DNA from: CAZYWA01 sp964650975 [NCBI: uncultured bacterium]
GTDB taxonomy: Bacteria; JADJOY01
Assembly (NCBI GenBank): GCA_964650975.1
Contig: CAZYWA010000233.1
Location: 1 to 11,283 of the forward strand
DNA length: 11,283 bases
Direction of reading: 5' to 3'
The notes below the pieces were generated by a model, which saw only the letters and a program-made list of their open reading frames with translations, searched no databases and was not told the DNA's origin. Shown here one piece after another: positions 1 to 8,281 of the stretch (the first letter of the stretch is position 1; each line of letters begins with the position of its first letter). A program made the position numbers and the translations under genes.

Positions 1-1
1 G

Positions 2-943
2 ATGAGCCGCCAGATCGAGCGGGCGGAGAACGTCGCCCGCCTGGTGGGCGTCAATCTCCACATGCGGCTCGATCTCCCGCCGGGGGTCACCGAGCAGTGG
101 ATGCCGCTCGTCACCACCACCGGCGACGACGAGGGCTTCGCCGAGCGCTACGGCGAAGGCACCCGCGAGAGCGTGATCCAGTTCCTCACCTTCGATCTCG
201 AGAACTCCAACTCGATCCTCTCGTGCCTGCGCGCAGCGCGCGAGAACGCCCGGGGCGTGCGCGAGGTGATCTCGTCGGAGATGTGGGAGCAGCTCAACAA
301 GTTCTATTTGATGGTGCGCGACACCGCGGCCTCGGCGCGAGCGCGCGCGCTGCCGGAGGCGTTCTTCGCCGACGTCCGCCTGGCGAGCCATCTCTTCGTG
401 GGCGTGTCGGACGCCACCATGTCGCACGGCGAGGGATGGAACTTCGCGCGGCTCGGGCGGATGGTCGAGCGCGCCGACAAGACCACCCGCATCATCGACA
501 TGAAGTACTTCATCCTGCTGCCGACGCTCTCGGACGTGGGGACGCCTTACGACGACCTGCAGTGGTCGGCGGTGCTGCGTGCCGCGAGCGCGCTCGAGAT
601 GTACCGCAAGCGCTACGGGCGGCTCACCTGGGAGCACGTCATCGAGTTCCTGCTGCTCGACCGGAGCTTTCCGCGCGCGGTGTTGCACAGCGTGATCAAA
701 GCGCAGGAGTCGCTCTACGCGATCGCCGGCACGGCGTCCGGAACCTTCCGCAGTCCGGTCGAGCGGCGCCTCGGTCAGCTACGATCCGATCTCGACTTCG
801 CGGTGGTCGAGGACGTGATCCGCGTGGGGCTGCACGAGTACCTCGACTCGATCCAGGTACGCCTCAACGGCATCGGCGAGGCGATCTTCGACACCTTCTT
901 CGCGATGCGCCCGGCCCCGCCTTCGTTTTCGCAGGCGCAGTAG
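2..943 (+). CDS. Alpha-E (DUF403) domain protein, 5'-truncated by the window edge
   Basis: This is a stand-alone alpha-E protein, an all-helical family found beside circularly permuted ATP-grasp ligases and transglutaminases. Its biochemical role is unproven; it is assumed to be an accessory subunit of the ligase. Visible hallmarks are MSRQIERAENVARL at the very start, the stretch LENSNSILSCLRAARENAR near residue 67, and GWNFARLGRMVERADKTTR near residue 144, which are the two conserved ERA-type helices. Family members normally have about 12 residues before the first motif, ending in Y-W-M-S-R. Base 1 (g) fits the last base of that Trp codon, so the ATG at base 2 is probably internal and the true start lies upstream. 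Frame and stop (TAG, 941-943) are clear. The 313 visible residues are close to the usual full length of about 315. The partner ATP-grasp gene would be expected just upstream, out of view. Confidence 0.93.
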   Translation: MSRQIERAENVARLVGVNLHMRLDLPPGVTEQWMPLVTTTGDDEGFAERYGEGTRESVIQFLTFDLENSNSILSCLRAARENARGVREVISSEMWEQLNKFYLMVRDTAASARARALPEAFFADVRLASHLFVGVSDATMSHGEGWNFARLGRMVERADKTTRIIDMKYFILLPTLSDVGTPYDDLQWSAVLRAASALEMYRKRYGRLTWEHVIEFLLLDRSFPRAVLHSVIKAQESLYAIAGTASGTFRSPVERRLGQLRSDLDFAVVEDVIRVGLHEYLDSIQVRLNGIGEAIFDTFFAMRPAPPSFSQAQ

Positions 944-1004
944 CTTCCGCGCGAGCCTTGCGGCCGCGATCCGATCCGGTGCAGCTAGCCTCCCGATCGA
1001 TCGC

Positions 1005-1029
1005 GCGCGCCGGAGACCGTCGCGCTCCA
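1005..1029 (-). repeat. Outer 25-bp block of the paired repeat, left copy
   Basis: Read on the - strand from 1029 down to 1005, this block matches the + strand at 8365-8389 at 24 of 25 positions. The single difference is T versus C inside GACGGTC(T/C)CCGG. It lies 5 bp from the 32-bp hairpin block (1035-1066), on the side away from the ligase operon. It is non-coding, between the alpha-E stop and the transglutaminase stop. Confidence 0.8.
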
Positions 1030-1034
1030 CTCGC

Positions 1035-1066
1035 GTTGGAGCCCGCCGGTCCCCGGCGGGCGGCGC
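1035..1066 (-). repeat. 32-bp hairpin repeat, left copy
   Basis: The 32 bases are an exact reverse complement of 8282-8313. The core is a perfect 9-bp stem, GCCCGCCGG (1041-1049) and CCGGCGGGC (1053-1061), with a 3-base TCC loop. The flanks are GTTGGA on one side and GGCGC on the other and are not complementary, so the repeated unit is larger than the hairpin. It lies between two convergent genes. Confidence 0.88.
1041..1061. terminator. GC hairpin between convergent genes, possible bidirectional terminator
   Basis: This 9-bp perfect GC stem with a 3-base loop begins 11 nt past the TAG stop of the - strand transglutaminase gene and about 97 nt past the stop of the + strand alpha-E gene. The position suits a transcription stop for both. 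No T-run follows on either strand, so it is not a classical intrinsic terminator. The identical hairpin at 8287-8307 lies upstream of genes, so termination may not be its main role. Confidence 0.4.
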
Positions 1067-1072
1067 CGACTC

Positions 1073-1948
1073 CTACGCGCGTGAAACGTCGACCGACACG
1101 GCGAGGGTTTGCGCGCCGCCGCCGAGGACGATGCCGCGCAGCGGGCTCACGTCGGCATAGTCGCGGCCCCACGCCAGCGTGATGTGCTCGGCGCTGGGGA
1201 GCACCGCGTTGGTGGGATCGGCGTCGATCCAGCCGAAGCCCGGACACCACACCGCGACCCAGGCGTGAGTCGCGTCGCCTCCCACCAGCCGCTCCTTCCC
1301 GGGCGGCGGGCGGGTCAGCACGTAACCGCTCACGTAGCGCGCCGCGAGACCCAGGCTGCGCAGGCAGCCGATCATCAGGTGCGCGAAGTCCTGGCACACG
1401 CCGCGCCGCTGCGCGAGCACCTCGGCCACGGGAGTGGAGATGGTCGTTGCCTGCGGGTCGTAGACGAACTCGGCGCGGATGCGCTCGGTGAGGTCGATGA
1501 TCGCTTCCAGGATCGGACGCTCCGGGGGAAACGAGCGCGACGCGTACTCGGCGAGCGCCGGATGGACCGGCACCAGCTCGGATTCGAACACGAACTGACG
1601 CGCAGCCACCGAGCCAGGACTCGCCTCCAGCACCAAGAGGCGCCGCACCCGCTCCCACGGCGTGGTGTTGGGAGGCGGGGGGAAGGGCCGGCGCGACACC
1701 TCGACCACGCTCGAGACCGAGATCGACAGCGACTCGTGCGGCTCCTCGATGGTGAAGAAGGTCACCGTGTTGTCGTAGTAGTCGGGGCGGATCGTCGACA
1801 CGGTGGGAACCGGCTCGATCTCGAGCCGGCTCTTGAGGCACACCTGGTAGGGACCGTTCCGCGGCGTGAGATGCGCCTGATTGAGGCTCACCGTGACCGG
1901 CACCGCGTAGCCGTAGCGGGTGAGGTGGTGGATTCGATAGGTGCCCAT
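1073..1948 (-). CDS. Transglutaminase-like cysteine protein (Bact_transglu_N plus transglutaminase core)
   Basis: The protein has 291 residues, the usual length of this family. Residues 1-85 form the N-terminal beta domain seen in bacterial transglutaminase-like proteins (MGTYRIHHLTRYGYAVPV at the start, DYYDNTVTFF near 56). Residues about 145-250 are the papain-fold core. The catalytic triad is visible: Cys185 in GVCQDFAH, His228 in DATHAW and Asp244 in WIDADPTN. Such domains cleave, form or transfer amide bonds; here the substrate is probably a product of the neighbouring ligases (inference). No signal peptide is visible, so it should be cytoplasmic. It is the last gene of the - strand operon, starting 7 nt after the stop of the ATP-grasp/alpha-E gene, and no Shine-Dalgarno is evident, so reinitiation or coupling is likely. 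The frame stays open far upstream, but the family N-terminus fixes this ATG. The stop is TAG at 1075-1073. Confidence 0.93.
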   Translation of the reverse strand: MGTYRIHHLTRYGYAVPVTVSLNQAHLTPRNGPYQVCLKSRLEIEPVPTVSTIRPDYYDNTVTFFTIEEPHESLSISVSSVVEVSRRPFPPPPNTTPWERVRRLLVLEASPGSVAARQFVFESELVPVHPALAEYASRSFPPERPILEAIIDLTERIRAEFVYDPQATTISTPVAEVLAQRRGVCQDFAHLMIGCLRSLGLAARYVSGYVLTRPPPGKERLVGGDATHAWVAVWCPGFGWIDADPTNAVLPSAEHITLAWGRDYADVSPLRGIVLGGGAQTLAVSVDVSRA

Positions 1949-1955
1949 GAAGTGG

Positions 1956-4526
1956 CTACGGCTGGCCGCGCGGCTCGCTGACCGCGGGGCCGAGCTGACG
2001 GGAGGGAGCGGCGGGGCTGAAGTAGCGGCGCTCGAGCTGATCCGAGACCTGCGGCAGCTGGTCCACGAGGTCGGCGAGCAGCTCCGCCAGCGGAACGCGC
2101 GCGCCGTCCTCGTCAGCGAGTGCCAGGGCTTCCACGTCCGCGAGCCGGAGCCGAGCCGCGGCCTCGCGGGCGATCCGCTGCTCGGGCGAGAGCGCAGGCG
2201 AGCGCTGCTCGCGCGGCAGCTGATCGACGATCGCGTTGAGCGCCGCGATCTGGAAGCCCACCGATCGCGGGTTGGTCTCGTCCACCAGCAGCAGGTCGAG
2301 GACGGGTGCCACCTGCACCGCCGCGCGGTAGCGCGATCGGTAGGTGAGGGACGAGTCGGCCACCTCGAGCAGTGCACGCAGCACGGCGCCCTCGTCGTCG
2401 CGCACTTTCCCCAACCCGGCGGCGAGCTGTGCGCTCAGTCCCAGCGCACGCTCCAGCCGGCGCCCCATGTCGAGGAAGCGCCACGCGTGGCCGCGGGTCA
2501 TGCTCTCCGCCTCGAGCCCGCTCACCGCCGCCAGGTCGGCGAGGATCGCGTTGCAGGTCTCGAGGGCCCGGGCGATCGGGAGCTCGCCGCCGGTTTCGGC
2601 CGCGACCAGGCGATCGTGAAGCTGGTTCAGGATTCGCCACGCGTCGTTCGAGAGCCGCTCGCGGACTCGCCACGCCGCCTGGTGGAGGCGCTCGAGGTTG
2701 GTGCGCAGCCGCGTCGGGCCCGAATCGTCGAGCACCAGGGCCAGGATCGCGGCGGCGCGCTCGGAGGCCGACGCCTCGTGGCCGCCCACGCAGCGGGCGA
2801 GCGCCGCGTCGTCGGCGCCCAGGAGCTCGAGCAGCGCCACCAGGTCGAAGGTCGCGGTGAGGCCCGACTCGTCGCTCATGCGGGTGAGGATCGCGCGCAA
2901 GAGCCGCGTCGCCATCTCGCAGCGTTCGGCGTAACGGCCCAGCCAGAAGAGGTCGCTGGCGATGCGGCTCGGCAGGCGCACGCCGCCGCGGCGCAGCTCG
3001 ACCGCCGCCGCCGGCGCCTCGAGCATCGGCGCGTGCGCCAGCGGCTCGCTCGACATCACCCACACGTCCTTGCTGCCGCCGCCACGCTGGATCGAAACCA
3101 CCAGCGCGTCGGTGGAGCTCGAGATGCGCGCCAGACCGCCCGGCATCACGGTGCACACGCCGTCGTTCACCAGCACGTACGCACGCAGCAGGAAGCGCCG
3201 CGGCTCGATCCGCTGGCCGGTCCACGAGGGCGCGGTGGCGAGGTCGATGCGATGCTGGCCGACCCACTGGTGGGGACGCTCGCGGATCCGCGCCACCACG
3301 TGATCGGTCTCCGATTCGCTCAGGTCCTCGGCGAAGATCGGCTCGTCGGCCGGTCCTCCGCGATGAGAGCGAAACGCCGGCTTGAGCACCAGGTCGCGGA
3401 GATTCGACAGCACGAAGTTCCGGCTTTGCTCGAAGCCGCACCACCACGTGGGCGTCGAGGGCAAGAGCAGCTCCTCGCTGCGCAGCTCGCGGCAGATGGT
3501 CGGCAAGAGCTCGAGCCAGGCCGGGCTCTCGAGCACGCCGCTGCCGAGGGCGTTGGCGACGCGCACCCGCCCGGCGCGCACCGCCTGCGCGAGCCCCGCG
3601 ACGCCCAGCTCGGAATCGGGCTTGAGCTCGAGCGGATCGCACCAGTCGTCGTCGACGCGCCGCAGGATCACGTCGACCGGCACCAGGCCGCCCAGGGTCT
3701 TCCAGTAGATCGCGTTGTCGCGGGTGGTGAGATCGGCGCCTTCCACGAGATCGTGGCCCAGGTAGCGGGCCAGATACGCATGCTCGAAATAGGTCTCGTT
3801 GTAGGGACCGGGGCTCAGGAGCACCACGCGGGGCTCGCGGCCGTCGGCCGAGGCGGGTCCGGCGGCGGCATCGCGGAGGCGCTGGAAGAAAGGCGCCAGC
3901 CGCGCCACGTCGGATGCGAGGAACGCGTCGCGGAAGAGCTGCGACACCAGCACCCGATTCTCGATCGCGTAGCCGGCGCCCGAGGGCGTCTGCGCGCGAT
4001 CGGCGACCACCGACCACTGGCCGTCGGCCGAGCGCGCCAGGTCGGCCGCATAGAGAAAGAGGTGCGAGCGGCCGCGCGGCAGGGACCCGTGGCAGGGCCG
4101 CAGGAAGCCGGGATTCGCGAACACCACCTCGGGCGGGATCACGCCCTGTGAGAGCAACGACTGCGAGCCGTAGATGTCGCCCAGCGCTGCGTCGACCACC
4201 GCCGCTCGCTGGATCAGTCCAGCCTCGAGCTGCTTCCACTCGTCGGCCGCCACGATCAGCGGGATCGGATCGAGGACCCAGGGGCGGTCGAGGCCCTCCG
4301 GGTCGCCGTAGACGTTGTAGGTGACCCCGTTCTCGCGGATGGTGCGCCGCGCGTCCTCCCAGCGGCGCGTGAGCTCGCTGGTGCCGAGTGTCTGAAGGGT
4401 CCGGGCCAGCTCCAGCCAGTGGGGTCTGAGCGCGCCGTTCTCGTCGGCTGACTCGTCGAAGACGCCGGGAATGCGGGCGCTGCCGTCGAGCAGCGCCTGC
4501 GAGCGATCGGCATCCAGACTGGGCAA
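1956..4526 (-). CDS. Circularly permuted ATP-grasp ligase fused to alpha-E domain
   Basis: This 856-residue fusion is a recognised architecture, although other genomes split it into two genes. Residues about 15-490 are the circularly permuted ATP-grasp ligase. Family signatures are NGVTYNVYGDPEG (66-78), DRAQTPSGAGYAIENR (176-191), SPGPYNETYFEHAYLARYLG (238-257), VDVILRRVDDDWCDPLEL (284-301), VANALGSGVLE (323-333) and LVLKPAFRSHRGG (379-391). Residues about 517-840 are alpha-E, opening with RIASDLFWLGRYAERCEMATRLLR. ATP-grasp enzymes join a carboxylate to an amine through an acyl-phosphate; the substrate here is unknown. The start is TTG at 4526. No ATG or GTG lies in frame between it and the upstream TGA at 4592-4590, and the protein already shows family-like sequence by residue 20. 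A weak AGG (4536-4534) sits 7 nt before the TTG. The fused alpha-E is only distantly similar to the separate alpha-E at the window start. Confidence 0.93.
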   Translation of the reverse strand: MPSLDADRSQALLDGSARIPGVFDESADENGALRPHWLELARTLQTLGTSELTRRWEDARRTIRENGVTYNVYGDPEGLDRPWVLDPIPLIVAADEWKQLEAGLIQRAAVVDAALGDIYGSQSLLSQGVIPPEVVFANPGFLRPCHGSLPRGRSHLFLYAADLARSADGQWSVVADRAQTPSGAGYAIENRVLVSQLFRDAFLASDVARLAPFFQRLRDAAAGPASADGREPRVVLLSPGPYNETYFEHAYLARYLGHDLVEGADLTTRDNAIYWKTLGGLVPVDVILRRVDDDWCDPLELKPDSELGVAGLAQAVRAGRVRVANALGSGVLESPAWLELLPTICRELRSEELLLPSTPTWWCGFEQSRNFVLSNLRDLVLKPAFRSHRGGPADEPIFAEDLSESETDHVVARIRERPHQWVGQHRIDLATAPSWTGQRIEPRRFLLRAYVLVNDGVCTVMPGGLARISSSTDALVVSIQRGGGSKDVWVMSSEPLAHAPMLEAPAAAVELRRGGVRLPSRIASDLFWLGRYAERCEMATRLLRAILTRMSDESGLTATFDLVALLELLGADDAALARCVGGHEASASERAAAILALVLDDSGPTRLRTNLERLHQAAWRVRERLSNDAWRILNQLHDRLVAAETGGELPIARALETCNAILADLAAVSGLEAESMTRGHAWRFLDMGRRLERALGLSAQLAAGLGKVRDDEGAVLRALLEVADSSLTYRSRYRAAVQVAPVLDLLLVDETNPRSVGFQIAALNAIVDQLPREQRSPALSPEQRIAREAAARLRLADVEALALADEDGARVPLAELLADLVDQLPQVSDQLERRYFSPAAPSRQLGPAVSEPRGQP

Positions 4527-4589
4527 GCGTCGACCTGGGCCGAGAGCGGTGCGGGCGAGCGAGGCGAGACCGGCGACGCGAGCGCGCGC

Positions 4590-7500
4590 TCAGCAGCGCA
4601 AATCGAGCGTCAGCGGGTGCTCGGCGCTCGGCGTCGCCGGTCGTGGGTTGGATGCGCCGGGGCTGTGATCCATGGGAACGAAGCGGGTCGCGCGGCGGGC
4701 CTCGCTCTCGCGGGCGTTGACCGGGAATACGTCATAACTCCGTCCGCCCGGATGCGATACGTGGTACGTGCACCCGCCCAGCGAGCGCCCGACCCAGGTG
4801 TCGACCAGATCGAACGTGAGCGGCGAATCGACCCCGACGGTGGGATGCAGGCACGCGGCCGGCTGCCACGCGCGGTAACGCACTCCGGCGACGAACTCGC
4901 CCACCGTCCCGGTGGGATGAAGCGGCAACGTGCGGCCGTTGCAGGTGATCACGTGGCGGGGATCGGTCATGCCTCGGACCCGTACCTCGAGACGCTCGAC
5001 CGAGGAGTCGACGTACCGCACCGTGCCGCCGCCGCCCGATTCCTCGCCCAGCACGTGCCAGGGCTCGATCGCCTGGCGCAGCTCGATCTCGACTCCCCGG
5101 TAGCACACGGATCCCAGGATCGGGAACCGGAACTCGAAGTGGGCGTCGTACCAGGCCCGCTCGAACCGGTAGCCCACGAGCGCGAGCTCGGCCAGCACGT
5201 CGCGAAAATCGGCGTCCACGAAGTAGGGCAGGGCGAAGCGATCGTGCAGACCCGTGCCCCACCGCACCAGCTTCGCGCGGTAGGGCTCGCGCCAGAAGCG
5301 CGCCACCAGCGCCCGCAGCAGCAGCTGCTGCGCCAGGCTCATGCGCGGGTGTGGCGGCATCTCGAAGGCGCGGAACTCGACCAGCCCGCGGCGACCCTCG
5401 ACGGTGTCCGGCGAGTAGAGCTTGTCGATGCAGAACTCCGCGCGGTGGGTGTTGCCGGTCACGTCGATCAGCAGGTTGCGGAAGATCCGGTCCACGAGCC
5501 ACGGCGGAGCGGGACCGCGCTCGGGCTCGGGGATTTCCGCGAATGCGATCTCGAGCTCGTAGATCGCGTCGTTCCGCGCCTCGTCGACGCGCGGCGCCTG
5601 GCTGGTCGGTCCCACGAACATCCCCGAGAAGAGATACGAGAGCGACGGATGATTGAGCCAGTAGCCGACCAGGCTGCGCAGCAGGTCGGGGCGTCTCAGG
5701 AACGGGCTCTCGGCCGCGGTCGAACCGCCGAGCACCACGTGGTTGCCACCGCCGGTGCCGGTGTGGCGCCCGTCGAGCATGAACTTCTCGGTGCCGAGCC
5801 GGGTGAGCCGCGCTTGCTCGTAGAGCCCGCCCACGATCTCGCGCAGCTCGTTCCAGCTCCGCGCCGGGTGGACGTTGACCTCGATCACGCCCGGGTCGGG
5901 AGTGACCTCGACGTGCTGGAGACGCGGATCGCCGGGAGGTTTGTAGCCCTCGATCACCACCGGCATCGCCAGCGACTGCGCCGTGTCCTCGATGGTCGCG
6001 AGGAGCGCGAGGTAATCCTCGGTGATCCGGAAGGGCGGCATGAACACGTGCAGGCGCCCGCCGCGTGGCTCGACGCACACGGCGCTGCGGATCACCCAGG
6101 TGCCGCCGTCGGGATGCTCGGGACGCCAGGGCTGCTCGCTCTCCTCGCGCGGTGACCCGCCGAACGATGGCGATCGTCCGCTCTGCTGTGCGATTGGCAC
6201 CGGCGCCGCATTGAGTCCCACGTGCGGCCACGGCTGATGGCCAGGTGGGACCGGCAGCGGGGGCAGAGCCGCGAACGGATCGAGCGGCAGCCAGCCGTCG
6301 CGGATCTCCGGCGACACCCAGGGCAGCGAATCGAGCGGCAGCCGGAAGCCCATCGGCGAGTCGCCGGGGAGCAGATACATGCGCTCGGCGCGCAGGAACC
6401 ACGGGCCGCTGGCCCAGCGAATGCCTTGCGGGCCCGCGAGCCTCGTGAGCGGCAACGCGTATCCGACGACGTTCGCGAGGCCTTGCTCGAAGACCCGCGC
6501 CATGCGCGCGCGCTCCTCGGCGTCGTCGAGCCGGGCGTCGTGCGGATCGACGTTGACCGGCAGGCGGCGCTCGCGCCACATCCAGTAGAAGGCATCCTCG
6601 TAGCCGGGAACGGCGAAGCGCGGCTCGACGCCGCGCCGCCGCGCCAGCTCGTTCACGAAACGGCGCGCTTCCTCGTCGCCGTGATGGAGTGGCGCCTCTT
6701 CGGTGGCGAGCAGCTCGCGATCGCGCCACATCGGCACGCCGTCGTTGCGCCACCAGATGCCGATCGCCCAGCGCGGCAACGACTCGCCCGGATACCACTT
6801 GCCCTGGCCCGAGTGGATCAGGCCGCCGGGAGCCCAGAGCGACGCCAGCCGCCGCGCCAGATCGCCCGCCAGGCGACGCTTCGCGGTGCCGAGCGCCTCG
6901 GTGTTCCACTCGGCGCCTTCCATGTCGTCGATCGATACGAAGGTCGGCTCGCCGCCCTGGGTGAGCCGCACGTCCTGCGCCTCGAGATCGGCGTCGATGC
7001 GCCGGCCGAGGGAGTCGATCTCGGCCCAAGCTTCGTCGGTGTAGGGCTTGGTGACGCGCGGATCCTCCCGGATGCGCGTCACCCGCATGTGGTGCGCGAA
7101 CCGGACCTCGCACTCTTCGAGCGCTCCGGTGATGGGCGCCGCGCTCCCTGGATCGGGAGTGCACGCGAGCGGGATGTGACCCTCGCCGGCGAAGAGCCCC
7201 GACGTGGGATCGAGCCCCACCCAGCCGGCGCCCGGCAGGTAGACCTCGGCCCACGCGTGCAGATCGGTGAAGTCGGCCGTGGGTCCGGCGGGGCCCTCGA
7301 GCGGTTTCACGTCCGCCGCGAGCTGGATCAGGTAACCCGACGCGAAGCGCGCCGCGAGCCCTAGGTTCCGCAGGATCTGCACCAGCAGCCAGGCGCTGTC
7401 GCGGCACGAGCCGCTGCCCTTGGCGAGCGTTTCCTCGCACGACTGGACGCCCGGCTCCATGCGGATCAGGTAGCGGACGTCGCGGCTCAGGCGGCGGTTG

Positions 7501-7943
7501 AGCTCGACCAGCATGTCGACCGTGCGCTGCGTGCCGCGCCCGACGCCCTCGAGCCAGCGTGCGAGCTCCGGTCCCACCGGCTGCGTCTCGAGGAACGGAG
7601 CAAGCTCGCGCTCGAGCCACGGCTGGTACGCGAACGGAACCTGCTCCGCCTCCGGCTCGAGGAAGAAATCGAACGGATTGATGGTCAGGATCTCGGCGGT
7701 GAGATCGACCTCGATCACCAGCTCGTCGGTGGGCTCCGGCACCACCACGCGCGCCAGGAAGTTGCCCTGCGGATCTTGCTGCCAGTTGAGGAAGTGCTGC
7801 TCGGGGCGGATCGTGAGCGAGTAGCTCGGCACGGCGACCGGGCTGTGGGGCGCGGGCCTGAGCCGCACGATCTGCGGCCCGAGCAGCACGCGCCGGTCGT
7901 AGCGGTAGGTCGTGCGGTGCTCGAGTGCGACGCGTATGGCCAT
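4590..7943 (-). CDS. Transglutaminase/DUF2126 (putative amidoligase) protein
   Basis: The protein has 1117 residues from ATG 7943, typical for this family. Residues 1-85 are the bacterial transglutaminase N-terminal domain (MAIRVALEHRTTYRYDR). Residues about 145-250 are the transglutaminase core with Cys180 in GSCRDSAW, His229 in LHAW and Asp245 in LDPTSG. From about residue 325 (LTQGGEPTFVSIDD) to the end is DUF2126, predicted from sequence to be a glutamine-synthetase-fold amidoligase. Conserved stretches there include SGQGKWYPGE, LDGRHTGTGGGNH, and NTHRAEFCIDKLYSP followed by LVEFRAFEMPPHPRM. One polypeptide thus pairs a likely amide-forming and a likely amide-cleaving or transferring domain (inference from families). 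A GTG at 7982 is also in frame, but GGGAG at 7953-7949, 5 nt before ATG 7943, and the family N-terminus choose 7943. It is the first gene of the - strand operon. No signal peptide is seen, so it is probably cytoplasmic. Confidence 0.93.
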   Translation of the reverse strand: MAIRVALEHRTTYRYDRRVLLGPQIVRLRPAPHSPVAVPSYSLTIRPEQHFLNWQQDPQGNFLARVVVPEPTDELVIEVDLTAEILTINPFDFFLEPEAEQVPFAYQPWLERELAPFLETQPVGPELARWLEGVGRGTQRTVDMLVELNRRLSRDVRYLIRMEPGVQSCEETLAKGSGSCRDSAWLLVQILRNLGLAARFASGYLIQLAADVKPLEGPAGPTADFTDLHAWAEVYLPGAGWVGLDPTSGLFAGEGHIPLACTPDPGSAAPITGALEECEVRFAHHMRVTRIREDPRVTKPYTDEAWAEIDSLGRRIDADLEAQDVRLTQGGEPTFVSIDDMEGAEWNTEALGTAKRRLAGDLARRLASLWAPGGLIHSGQGKWYPGESLPRWAIGIWWRNDGVPMWRDRELLATEEAPLHHGDEEARRFVNELARRRGVEPRFAVPGYEDAFYWMWRERRLPVNVDPHDARLDDAEERARMARVFEQGLANVVGYALPLTRLAGPQGIRWASGPWFLRAERMYLLPGDSPMGFRLPLDSLPWVSPEIRDGWLPLDPFAALPPLPVPPGHQPWPHVGLNAAPVPIAQQSGRSPSFGGSPREESEQPWRPEHPDGGTWVIRSAVCVEPRGGRLHVFMPPFRITEDYLALLATIEDTAQSLAMPVVIEGYKPPGDPRLQHVEVTPDPGVIEVNVHPARSWNELREIVGGLYEQARLTRLGTEKFMLDGRHTGTGGGNHVVLGGSTAAESPFLRRPDLLRSLVGYWLNHPSLSYLFSGMFVGPTSQAPRVDEARNDAIYELEIAFAEIPEPERGPAPPWLVDRIFRNLLIDVTGNTHRAEFCIDKLYSPDTVEGRRGLVEFRAFEMPPHPRMSLAQQLLLRALVARFWREPYRAKLVRWGTGLHDRFALPYFVDADFRDVLAELALVGYRFERAWYDAHFEFRFPILGSVCYRGVEIELRQAIEPWHVLGEESGGGGTVRYVDSSVERLEVRVRGMTDPRHVITCNGRTLPLHPTGTVGEFVAGVRYRAWQPAACLHPTVGVDSPLTFDLVDTWVGRSLGGCTYHVSHPGGRSYDVFPVNARESEARRATRFVPMDHSPGASNPRPATPSAEHPLTLDLRC

Positions 7944-7948
7944 GACGA

Positions 7949-7953
7949 CTCCC
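7949..7953 (-). promoter_or_regulatory. Ribosome binding site GGGAG for the DUF2126 gene
   Basis: On the - strand GGGAG is followed by 5 nt (tcgtc) and then ATG at 7943-7941. This decides the start in favour of 7943 over the in-frame GTG at 7982. Confidence 0.7.
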
Positions 7954-8281
7954 GAGCCGTCCGCAAAGAGCAAGAATCGCACCTCAATCGCGGTGCGCCG
8001 GCGGCCGATGGAAGGATTTCGCGAATTTGCCGCTCAAGTGTGTCGGAAGAATGGGTCCGCCTGCGAGCGGATGGTCGCGGAGCAACCGGTCCGCACGCCG
8101 TCGACGACGGGCGCTGGCGCGTGAGGACCAAGCGCCGGTCCCAGAGCGCAGGCGCGCGCCGGGCGCACGATCCCGGGCCAAGCAGACCCCGGTGGCGTCC
8201 AGGGTGGGGCGCTCGAAGCCGAGCTGACCCCGCGCCGCGGCCGCGCTGGCTGAGCAAGTCGGAGGGACTCGGTTCCTCGAA

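Noticed and set aside
1041-1061. Classical Rho-independent terminator
   Set aside because: The stem is strong but no T-run follows on either strand, so it is listed only as a possible non-canonical terminator and repeat.
1941-4151. Long + strand open frame (736 codons) opposite the ATP-grasp/alpha-E gene
   Set aside because: It is an Arg/His/Gln/Ala-rich shadow frame with no domain motifs. The opposite strand encodes a clear multi-domain family protein.
4732-7620. Long - strand frame (962 codons) overlapping the DUF2126 gene in another phase
   Set aside because: Its composition is Arg/Ala/Gly/Pro shadow typical of GC-rich DNA, while the overlapped frame carries an intact catalytic triad and family motifs throughout.
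7944-7982. GTG start at 7982 for the DUF2126 protein
   Set aside because: The 13 extra residues do not fit the family N-terminus, and ATG 7943 has GGGAG 5 nt upstream.
8018-8025. TTCGCGAA palindrome as an operator for the ligase operon
   Set aside because: Eight bases, symmetric and GC-containing, arise often by chance, and no second copy or flanking symmetry was found.
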